A stretch of DNA of 64,000 nucleotides from Isochrysis galbana. Taxonomy: Eukaryota > Haptophyta > Isochrysidales > Isochrysidaceae. The DNA lies in the NCBI GenBank assembly GCA_018136815.1, contig CM030931.1, positions 11,524,612 through 11,588,611 of the forward strand. Reading direction: 5' to 3'. Both the position numbers and the translations under genes were made by a program. The notes below the pieces were generated by a model, which saw only the letters and a program-made list of their open reading frames with translations, was not told where the DNA came from and did no database searches. Below are positions 10,855 through 19,512 of the stretch, in pieces. Positions within the stretch are counted from its first letter, which is position 1, and every line of letters starts with the position of its first letter.

Positions 10855-12825
10855 TCACGCCGACACGCCCCGCTTGGTTCCCGAGCTAGATTCACCTTCG
10901 ATTCCCTGTTCAAAATATTCACTCCTCTGAGTTTCGCCCTCAGTAAAAGTTGCCCGGGAGCGCCCGCCTCCGTTCTCCCCAACCACACTTATGTTGTCTT
11001 TGGAGCCGTTGCGGTCATTGGTCTCCAGCATGTTTATCGTTCCTGTTTCCCAACCGATGTTCTCTTGGGCGGCGAGCAGCCCATGCTGCGGACGATGACG
11101 GGATACCTGCACTTCGTCTTTGAGCTCGAGTTCCTCGACTTCCGCATGCCTGTTGCCAACATGCCGCCCGCCTCGCGCACCACCGACCGTGAGCCTGGGC
11201 AAGATGTAGGCCTCATTGATGCGCCGCCAGCGTGCACGGATCGTTTTGTGGTGCAAATCGCCGTTCGACCGGCTATCCGAGCGACATGTGGCCGGATCAT
11301 TAAGAGGAGTACCATCGCGAGGCGATGCAACTCGTGGAGACGAGTCAAGACCCTCGTGGTGATCCTCGGAGGGAGCACGAGAGGCTATCACATCACAGCA
11401 AACGGCGACATCCTTGATGGGCCCACCGAATGCAACAATGGTGAAGACAGCAATCAATAGAGTAGCCTGCAATATTGCGAGGCCTGGCGATAGCTCTTCG
11501 CCAGTACACGTATGCGTCGCTTCGCATGGAGCAGGGAAGGAGCTGTCACCGTAGGCGGCAGCGGCGATTGCAAATGCGACACCGCCCCGGAGACCGGAAA
11601 ACCAAAGTACGAATGCATGCGCAGGCGTGAGAATGGCATCACGCATTGCTTGCATGATGCGTTGAGCCCTGTGCGCCGCGTCCGATGTTCCCGACTTTCC
11701 CTCGACTTCGGCGTGCTGACGGGCAATGCGCCGGCGAACGGCATTTGTGAGCGGCAAGAAGAAGAAGACGTGGAGGCGGCCAACAAAGCAAGCCAGAAGT
11801 GTTATTAGGGCTAGCCGCCATGAGATGTCACTGCGAAGGATGGGGAAGGTGAAGAAAGCCATGCCCAGATAATTGAAGACGAAGGCTTCTGCAATCGATG
11901 CAAGACACTCGAACATCTCGGTTGTCAGTTCGCGTGCATGATGCGATAAGTTGACGCGAGTGTATGTAGCCATTACAATGCCGCAGAAGAGAATCGCGAC
12001 GATCCCGGATAGCTGCAGTGCTTCAGCAGCATAGTAGGAGGACCAAGGAAAGGCAAAGCACAGGGCTGCCTCGAGTGCAACCTTATCCTCCTCTCGGGAT
12101 AGACGAAGCGCCTTAAAAAGCAGTGCAGAAAGTGCTCCACTCAGCATGCCAATAAGCATTGAACCCAAGAAGATTGAGCAGAAGACGAGCACTGCCTGCA
12201 AACATGAATTCAGCGACACCTCCGCTCCTGGCATGTTGAAGGAGAGGATCGTCCTCGCGAGAACGATGGCAACGGCGTCGTTCAATACACTCTCACCAAA
12301 AATTATGGAGAAGATGTCCTCGCGAACACCAATCACCTTGAAAATGGCCAGAACTGTCACGGGGTCTGTGGCTGATACGAGCGAGCCAAAGAACAGACTG
12401 GCAAGAAGCGAGAGTTCATACACGTAACCCGCTTGGCCAGCAAAATAGACCAGAGTGCCGACGGTGGCCGCAGAAATTAGAGTGCCTCCGAACGCGAGGA
12501 GCATGGTAGGTGCGAGAGAGTCGAAAAATGCAGGGACGTTCATGTTGTAGCCGGCTGCAAAGATGATTGGTGGAAGCAGCCAGACCATGAAAAACTCGTC
12601 GTCAAAGCGTTCGTCATCTGCCATAGTCGGCGACTGCACAAGATGAGCGATGGCCCCAAAGAGCAGCCCGACGGAGAGGCCGACGACGGCCTCTGGAAGG
12701 CGATAGATGTTCGCGCGCTTCAAAAGTTCGCCGGAGACGAGCGTGGCGGTGATGCCCATAATACCGAGAGCGGTCGTCCATCGGTAGACTGCCTCGTAGT
12801 CACCCTCAGGCTCAAGGTCAAGCAC
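10855..12825 (-). CDS. Na+(K+)/H+ exchanger, CPA1 family, endosomal NHE type
   Basis: This integral membrane antiporter exchanges Na+ or K+ for H+. A single long frame gives about 656 residues with 10-12 hydrophobic segments up to about residue 470, then a hydrophilic tail of about 170 residues. Family motifs are clear: SLVSATDPVTVLAIFKVIGV (about residue 150), FGESVLNDAVAIVL (about 180, with the paired Asp of the transport site) and SGLRGGVAFAIA (about 410). The ATDPVTVLAIF and ESVLNDAVAIVL forms resemble animal NHE6-9 and plant NHX5/6, so an endosomal or Golgi location is likely. The frame opens after a TGA at about 12850 and the first usable codon at 12825 is GTG, inside a TGGCAG/GTG acceptor-like context. 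A 5' exon is therefore missing from this model. It probably lies at 12850-13080, where a minus-strand frame starting MVANHTADVL is open. Confidence 0.9.
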   Translation of the reverse strand: MLDLEPEGDYEAVYRWTTALGIMGITATLVSGELLKRANIYRLPEAVVGLSVGLLFGAIAHLVQSPTMADDERFDDEFFMVWLLPPIIFAAGYNMNVPAFFDSLAPTMLLAFGGTLISAATVGTLVYFAGQAGYVYELSLLASLFFGSLVSATDPVTVLAIFKVIGVREDIFSIIFGESVLNDAVAIVLARTILSFNMPGAEVSLNSCLQAVLVFCSIFLGSMLIGMLSGALSALLFKALRLSREEDKVALEAALCFAFPWSSYYAAEALQLSGIVAILFCGIVMATYTRVNLSHHARELTTEMFECLASIAEAFVFNYLGMAFFTFPILRSDISWRLALITLLACFVGRLHVFFFLPLTNAVRRRIARQHAEVEGKSGTSDAAHRAQRIMQAMRDAILTPAHAFVLWFSGLRGGVAFAIAAAAYGDSSFPAPCEATHTCTGEELSPGLAILQATLLIAVFTIVAFGGPIKDVAVCCDVIASRAPSEDHHEGLDSSPRVASPRDGTPLNDPATCRSDSRSNGDLHHKTIRARWRRINEAYILPRLTVGGARGGRHVGNRHAEVEELELKDEVQVSRHRPQHGLLAAQENIGWETGTINMLETNDRNGSKDNISVVGENGGGRSRATFTEGETQRSEYFEQGIEGESSSGTKRGVSA

Positions 12826-13690
12826 CTGCCACGAAGGAGGACGGCGTACTCAGCTCGCGAGATTGGCAGGGAGGCACGCGGGCACTGGCCGCGGGCGCCC
12901 CAATGTGCGTGGTCGGTATCGGCAGACTGCAGCTGTGCCTGTGGCATGCCCCGCCGCTCGCCACTCTGGCGGAGGACAGTGTCGGCGCGCACCGCGATGC
13001 CCTCATGGGGGTCCGGGCAGCGGAGCACGTCGGCTGTGTGATTTGCGACCATCCCGATCGAGTGGCCGCGTGCTGCGCTGTCTGGCGTACCAGCTCCGCT
13101 GCCCACTCGCCCCGCCGCGCCCTCTGCCCGCCTCGCTCGCTCAGCGCCCGGCCCCGGCGCCGCGCTCGCCCCGCTGCCCCTCGATCCCGCTGCTCGACCT
13201 CCCCTCGTCCTCTCTTCCTCTTTCCTCTCCCGCTTTCGCCCCCTCCCCCCCCTCCCCCCCCCCCCCCCCCGCCTCCCCCCCCCCCCCCCCTCCCCCTTCC
13301 CCCCCCCCCCCCTTCCTTCCCTCCCCCCCTGCATCTAGAAGATTGACGGGTGACCCCGCCCTTGGCCAGAGTAGATCTACTGGTACTTCTCGTTATTCTA
13401 CTCTAGGGTCTAGGGGCATAAGCTTCGTAGAACGGCCCGCTTCGTGGAGCGGCCCGCGACTTTCGCCACGGCTCCTGCGGCCAAGCCCAAGCCTCCCTTG
13501 CGCCCAGAGATGCCCCAAGGGCACTACACTGTGCAGGCGCGCGACAAGGCCGACGATCTTCGCCGAGAGCGAGAGCGAGCTCGCCGCGCATCACTTGACA
13601 CTTGAGGCATGCCATCTTGTGTGCTCGTGTCCACATGTTAGCCCGGTCACTCACTATGGGGGTGCGGAGGGCACCAGCTACAACGGGTAA
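12826..13690. other. exchanger 5' region with C-rich tract
   Basis: 12850-13080 is open on the minus strand (MVANHTADVLRC...) and could be the first exon of the exchanger. 13200-13330 is an almost pure C/T tract with long C runs; the open frames in it are low-complexity artefacts. Nothing recognisable lies in 13340-13690. Confidence 0.4.
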
Positions 13691-14344
13691 ATGAAGGGCT
13701 AAACAAGCTCCCTAAAGGATCCGGTAGGCTGGATCAGCAAAAAAAATTGAGGGTTCTCCGGCGAAATTTTCGAAAAATACCGAATTTCAGGCCTTCGAAG
13801 ACGGAAGACGGTGCGCGAAATACAAATACAGTCGGGCCCCCCTCCGGTATAATTTACTGAGGCCCTTTATGCGAGGCACAAACATCGAATGACGAGGAAT
13901 TTTGTGACGCCGACTCACTGGGTCCACAAGGCCTAGTTCTATGCACACTGGACCATATAAGTCAAACTCGTATTTTTGTGTACGAAAGTATCACAACACT
14001 CAAGACGCTTACGTGAACCACTAGTCACCGAGGGCTAGAGCGGCTAACTTGGCACCGCGACCGGGCGGACGGCAGGGTCTTTTTTGCTCATCCACTTCAG
14101 CTATTGACAGCAAAAAATGTCAAATTAAGCAGATATGCTGCCCTAGTGGCCGAGCCAATTGTAGGGCCGGGTAAGAGTTTCGCGAAACTCATCGCGAAAC
14201 TTGGGTCACTTTTTTGGCCCTGAAACTTTCGCGAAACTTGGGCCCCAAAATTGCGCCATATGCGAAATTCTCCGCGAAACTTACCGTTACGACGTTACGG
14301 TCACGGTTGCGGTCGCGGCTGGCGAGAGGCAAGTAACGAGGAGC

Positions 14345-14480
14345 GAAAAAAAATCTGAAGCTTCAGGGCTAGCACCTATATTGCTAGACTGGTATCCTCC
14401 ATCTACCTCCCGTTCGTCATCGCCCTTACTTCTTACTTCCCTTTTCTTCGGCCCCTTACCTTCCCCCCCTCCCCCCTCGT
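14345..14480. repeat. A-run plus TCTGAAG repeat, copy 1
   Basis: The copy begins AAAAAATCTGAAGCTTCAGG. Related copies start at 14889, 54287 and 63887 and share AAAAAACATCTGAAGATTC, GGGCTAC, a tract with CATCGCC and a pyrimidine-rich stretch. Copies at 14889 and 54287 also share TTCATTCCTTTGTCTT. The A-run at one end suggests a retroposed element whose tail is a T-run on the minus strand. Confidence 0.5.
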
Positions 14481-14888
14481 TCTCGTTCCTTTTAGCCTTT
14501 GGTTTTATTGGGAGTGCGGCCCAGGTGCTCTACCGCGGACCATGGGCCCGGCTCGGAGTGCGAGTTCCAGGAAGAGGAGACTGACGTTACCCGGCCGATC
14601 GGGCCGGAGTGCCTAATTTTCGAACGCGACCGGGCGCGCTGCCCGGGCTTTCTCGGTCATCCACTACGATAGCATGCCCCACCAGGCACCATATCCAAAG
14701 ACGCCGCCCTAGCAGCCACGCCAATCGCCGCCGCCGCCCGCGCGCATCGCGACATAGTCGGCCGTGTGTGGCCTTGGCCCCCCACAACCACAACAGAACG
14801 GTTTTCAAAACGTAACCACATACTGACGAAAGACGCTATAATAATAATAAAATAACAAAATAACTGAGCATATTAGTACCACTACTCC

Positions 14889-15030
14889 CACTAAAAAAAC
14901 ATCTGAAGATTCTGGGCTACACACCTACTATACTAGGGTACTTCCCCATCCCTTCTGACATCGCCCTTGTCTTCCCTTCCCTCCACCCCCTCTCCTGCCC
15001 CCCTTCATTCCTTTGTCTTCGGTATCTGGG
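14889..15030. repeat. A-run plus TCTGAAG repeat, copy 2
   Basis: Same family as 14345. It is preceded at 14845-14888 by AATAACTGAGC, TTAGTA and CACTACTCCCACTA. That arrangement is also seen at 60205-60245, so the two modules travel separately. Confidence 0.5.
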
Positions 15031-15664
15031 GTTCGGCTCGGGAGCGCTACCACGAGCCTGGTTCAGAGCGCGGGTTCCGGGCAGGCCTGTTATCGGTCCA
15101 TTGTGTTCGCGTGGCTGGTGGGCGGGCTTCTGCGTCTCTCGCATGTGGTGGCCGATCGTTTGTTTCTATGGATATTTGTCCCGCCGTGGTGGCTCTCGTC
15201 TCAGTTGTGTTCTGGATCGGGTCTCTCGGCTATTATATGTGCCACCCCCAGCGAGGTGGTTAGCGATTGCAACTCTAGACTAGGTTCCAGCTTACCTCTT
15301 GTACCTATTGTGTGCCCTCGCCGCCGCCGCCCTCGCCGCCGCCGCCCTCGCCGCCGCGCCGTGCGAGGGCGAGAGCGAGCAGCAGAGAGCGGGATTAGTC
15401 TTACTTAGTCAGCGGGATGGATAAGAATCAGATGGGAGGGAGATGTAAGATGTAAGATGAAGGTGTCTTACTTAGTCCCTTAGGCGCAAGTATTAGCAAG
15501 TAAGTAGGTGGTGGCACGGCGGCACCCACCGTCCACCGTAAGTAAGCCGTGCATGTATTATAACCATAGTTGTGTGGATATTTCCTCGCATATTTGGGGC
15601 CGTGGCTGGGATATTTCCTGGATATTTTGGATGGATATTTGGGCAAAAATTTGAGGATATTCTG

Positions 15665-15825
15665 GCCTACCACTAGGTCTGGGCCAGGATGGTGATTGCC
15701 CAGCCCCTGCCAGTGGCAGGGGCTGAGGTTGATTGTACGGGCCCACCCCGGGGGGTGTCCGCGATGGAGAGAGGGGGGCGCGAGGCCCCCATTGACCCCC
15801 ACTTATAAAAGTAGGTTGCCGGCTC
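15665..15825 (-). repeat. divergent two-hairpin retroposon 5' region
   Basis: On the minus strand it begins CCTACTTTTATAAGTGGG, a 7-bp hairpin (CCTACTT with AAGTGGG). ATGGGGGCCTCGCGCCCCC, a second hairpin, and CTCTCTCC follow. The body matches 2131-2345. The stem sequence differs from the AACTAAG/CTTGGTT form but still pairs, which is informative for RNA structure. Confidence 0.6.
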
Positions 15826-15904
15826 CCATTCTAACTCCCCACAAGTTAAAATTAAAATGAGGGGGAAACCCATTGAGGCGGACCGACCTACGTCGGGCGA
15901 CTCT

Positions 15905-16325
15905 CCGGGAAAAAGCACGGGGGAGGGGGGGGGGGGGAGGAACCTCTCGTCAAAGAAGAAGAACGGCGCCCTTACCAGCTCGCGCCGCGAACTGTTCTCG
16001 AGAAATAAGCAACTGCGCCTTTGTACCCGCTTTCCCGCTTTCCCATTTGGCCGGTGGGTGGTAGTATTGGATTTCTCCCTCGTCCGCTACGTTACCGGTG
16101 CCGGATACCTCTCCCAGGTAGTCGGTGTCGGTGTGTATCCATATGTTGTTTAGCTTGCTAATGTAGCGCTCGTCTTCGGAGACTCTTACCTTCCCTTTGC
16201 CTTTCCCTTTGTGACGTGTTTTAGGTTGCTGACAAAAGACGCTAAAGTCGCAAAGGGCTGAAAAGCTCAACTTCAAATCGAGACCGGGCGCGGTGTGTGC
16301 CCGTATTCGACGATCCATCCAGATG
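15905..16325. repeat. retroelement-related repeat fragments
   Basis: 15905-16015 is the reverse complement of 30630-30725 (GGCGCGAGCTG, TTCTTCTT, TGACGAGAGG). 16230-16325 is the reverse complement of 25757-25860, the segment just beyond the chromodomain end of the Ty3/gypsy remnant. Both are therefore fragments of the same broken retroelement population. Confidence 0.5.
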
Positions 16326-16952
16326 GCAGATGGGGGACCTCTCCGCCAAACACCAAATACACGCGAGGGCCACCCGGACAGTCACGCCAATCGGGTGGGC
16401 CGCGCGCCGAAATCAACCCTCGCGAAGGCGGTAGAGTAGTATCAAGGAATCTTTTTCCTCCAAGGGAATCAGGAACGCACCAAAGTGGTAACTACGACCT
16501 CCGCACAAGCCACAGACAGACTATTCATTCTGCCGAACGTTCCTTGACCACACTCAAGATGGTCAAGTTGGTTCAACGACCGATCCACCCGTCGCGCCTC
16601 CAAGTGCTACCACAACGCTTGGGCACTAGCCGCAAGCGACGCCGCCAGCTGTCGTCCCTCTACCTATCTCAACCTTCCGGATGAACTACCACCATCATCA
16701 TTGGTAACCATGCGCGGTATCGATAGACGCATCGATGCAGCTCTCCTACATATGGCAACTGCGCCCAAGTCGTCGTTGCCCACGAACCGAAAGAGGCGTC
16801 TGAGCCGCAAAGAGCCCAGGCAGCACGTTGAAACTGCTACGGCCCGATTCGATGAAGAAATCTGTCGTGCATTTTGCCCAACAGCCTATCAATGGCAACT
16901 CTCAAGCAGGGCGGTCTTCTCAACATCCGTGTCAAGCGGAACACCGAAATGA
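16326..16952 (+). other. unassigned, possibly degraded retroelement
   Basis: Several plus-strand frames are open for 60-130 codons (16295-16684, 16701-16952) with basic, Ser/Thr-rich sequence. They might be remnants of a Ty1/copia polyprotein linker, but no motif is decisive. Confidence 0.2.
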
Positions 16953-18227
16953 TCACGGCATTTGCGTAAGGAGCGCCTTGGCAATCTCCTCAGCTTTCTC
17001 GCGTGAAACCAATCGCTCCACCAGCTTGAGCGCAAACCTGTGGGTGCACGATCACAGAGATTCATGGGATTATGCTGGAGAAGCTAGAATAGTGGGTCTC
17101 TCAATCTAAGAGGATTGCATGCCTACGTCGTCCCTCAGACCTCGAGGGGAAACATCCAGCCGGGATGGCGCTCGCCAACTAGCGTGGGCGGCACGGCGAG
17201 TCACAGCTGCAGCGTACAATCTCTGCATCTAAAGGGGACTGTGTGCATTCTAAGGGCTTAACATAAGCAATGGAGGACACTCACTGAAGCGAAGTGCCTG
17301 GGCCTTGTGAGGTGACAACGGAGCGATCAACGACGACACGAGCTTCTGTCCACGCTGTTCCGGCCTCGGCCAGCTTCGATTTGAAAGCGTCGACAGGGAA
17401 AGATGTGGCCGTCGGTGGCAAGAGGCTGCGAGGTCCCCGGGACAAGGAGGTGAATAAGTAAAAGGAAACCATAGCAACCATCATTGGCTTGCCTGTTGCG
17501 CACGCCATCCGATCCACGTCATTTAGCGCCACCGCGCGCAGGTCAAACCGACCCGCCCAACCACGGCGTTTGCTTGCGACCAGTCTATACCAGCCCAACG
17601 TCGGCGTTTACGCGCCAATTGTCTCGCTCTCTAGATAGTCTAACTACTAATTTTGGTCTCCTCACTAGGCTTGGTGCAACTGCGCGAAGGCCCTCTCACC
17701 CGTGGGCCGCGAGAACAATGGCAGGTGCTGCACACACGGCGCCCAATGTCTTATTGGCTGCGACCTGCGCCTTGAGTAGCTCAACTAGCGGTGCGCACTC
17801 GGACAGATGCTTGGCGCCAGGCATGCCACCCGGCAGTGCGATCGCGTCCCACTCCTTGCCCACACAGTCGGCGATCGGCACGTCGGCGACAACTTTGAGC
17901 CCCCTCGCCATTTTGCACTGCAGCCGGCCCTCGGGCATCACGGAGGCGACTGTCACCTGCTCGAGGCAGTGGACTCGCCCAGGCCGAAGTGAGCGGGAAG
18001 CAGGTGAAGCTAAGTCCCTTTCGTTTCTCTCCCCTCGCCCTCGGCGGCCCCTCCACCAAGCCCCCTGCCCTGCCCGTGTCTCGCTCCGCTCTGTGGCATG
18101 CGTGGCATATGCTCTGGCCATTGGGCGGCGTTCTCGCCTCGACTCCCGCGCGAACGAGCACATCGGTCACGCACGACGTCTCGATCTCTTCCGAGTCATC
18201 AGCGATTGGCACGAGCACTCGGGGCAT
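16953..18227 (-). CDS. DJ-1/PARK7 family protein, four exons
   Basis: DJ-1 proteins are cytosolic or organellar sensors of oxidative stress, with chaperone or deglycase-like activity reported. Exons on the minus strand are 18227-18138, 17956-17700, 17425-17285 and 17037-16953. Joined, they give 190 residues (human DJ-1 has 189) with every phase in register. Exon 1 opens MPRVLVPIADDSEEIE, whose Glu matches the conserved acidic residue near residue 18. Exon 2 contains LPGGMPGAKHL and LGAVCAAPAIVLAAHG with the nucleophilic Cys. Exon 3 ends GPGTSLQ and exon 4 continues FALKLVERL, matching the GPGTSFEFAL region. Introns 2 and 3 are GT-AG. Intron 1 appears to be GC-AG: GAG/GCGAGA joined to CAG/GTGACA restores RAGVEVTVASV. 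The gene is divergent from the 19513 gene and shares its upstream region. Confidence 0.93.
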
Positions 18228-19512
18228 GGCGTTTGGCGGCCGGCGCGACGAGAGCGAGAGCGAGAGGAGAGAGGAAGAGCCGAGCGAGCGGGGGGACCCT
18301 CGCGAGCGAGCCGCTCGGTAGAATCGTTAAAATAGAAGTGGCTCCCGGCCGACCGTCCACTAGAATATTCCTAGAGGGAGGGAGTACTTCACCACTTCTG
18401 CGCAGAGGAAAGAGAAGACGTGGTGATGATGGAAGGATTTCTTCCTGAACATCTCTGAGATGAAGAACAGAGAAGCTGGGTGGAGTGTAATTCTCGTAAA
18501 GGAGGAGATAGAGGGTATAAAGTAAGAGGGAAAGCAGCGAGCGAGAGCGAGAGAGAGAGGAGGAAGAAGAGAGCGGGAGAGAGAGAGCGCAGGAAAAGAG
18601 GAGAAAAGAGGAGGGAAGGAATGAAGTACTCCTAGATGAGCCACGCGGAGAGAGTACAATACGAGAAGAAGTTGGAGTACTTTACTCCTACTAGTACTCC
18701 TAGGACAGAAACAAACGCCGAACCGCCCCGCAAGCGGAGAGCGCGGAGAGAGAGATAAAAAAGCGGGGAAACTAAAGGTAGGGACGGAGGGAGAAGAGGG
18801 AAAGAAGATAGAGGGAAGGAGCGAGCAGAGGAGAGAGGAGGGGATGACGGATCTCTGGGCGGGCAGAGCAGAGAGAACAAGAGAGCGGGAGAGAAGGGGG
18901 GGCGAGAAGAGGGAGGAGGAGAGGGGGGGGAAGGGGGGAGGAGGAGGAGGAGAGAGAGGAGAGGCGGCGGAGTATGTCGAGAAAGGGGTGTGTACTTTCT
19001 TCTCCCTCGCTCTCTCCCTGCTGCTCTCTTCCCTCTCTCCCTCCCTCCCTCTCTCTCTCGGCACGTCCCCGTCATCAGAGGGCGGACAGCAGTTCTCTCT
19101 CTCTCTCTCTCTCTCTCCTTTCTCTCTCTCGTCTCACTCCGCCTCCCCCCCCACCCCACCCGCCTCTCTCCCCTTCACCCCCCTGCGCCCCGCTGTCAAT
19201 CTCGCCCCCCCCCCTCCTCCTCCTCTCCCCTCCGGCCTACTGCCCTCACTCTCGCCCGCCGCTCGTTCCTCCACTCCCCTTTCAACCCTTCACCCCCGCA
19301 CGGTTCTTTGTCTCACCCCATCCCCTCTTTTCTCTCATCGAGCGGAGAGCTCGCTCCCCCGGCTGCCCTCTTCCCCCTTGGTTCTCGCCGCTGGCCTGTC
19401 ACGGTGAGCGCAGAGCTCAGAGTAGAGTCCCTTCCCGCCCCTGGCCTTTGAGAGGGCGCGGCGTGAGTGCGCGCGACGTGCACGACGAGAGGAAGAGACC
19501 GCCGTGTCATCC
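18228..19512. promoter_or_regulatory. divergent intergenic region with purine-to-pyrimidine switch
   Basis: From about 18240 to 18975 the plus strand is strongly purine-rich (GAGAGGAG, GGAGGAGGAG). From about 18990 to 19440 it is strongly pyrimidine-rich (CTCTCTCCCTCC). Each flanking gene, DJ-1 on the minus strand and the 19513 gene on the plus strand, therefore has a pyrimidine-rich sense strand just upstream of its start. A bidirectional promoter is the simplest reading. The tracts could also form triplex DNA. A promoter function is inferred. Confidence 0.55.

Larger units (their letters stand above)
13691..15660. other. repeat-rich intergenic stretch
   Basis: I support no gene here. 14165-14290 holds at least four copies of TCGCGAAACTT or its reverse complement. 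The blocks around 14055-14150 and 14625-14730 share CGCGACCGGGCG, a TCATCCAC segment and a CGCCCTAG/GCCCTAG segment, so they look like a diverged duplicate. 15310-15350 is a GCCGCC repeat. Confidence 0.4.

Noticed and set aside
12863-13690. Proline-rich frames over the 13.2-13.3 kb C tract, plus and minus strand
   Set aside because: Low-complexity artefacts of poly-C. Only the part near 12850-13080 on the minus strand may be exonic.
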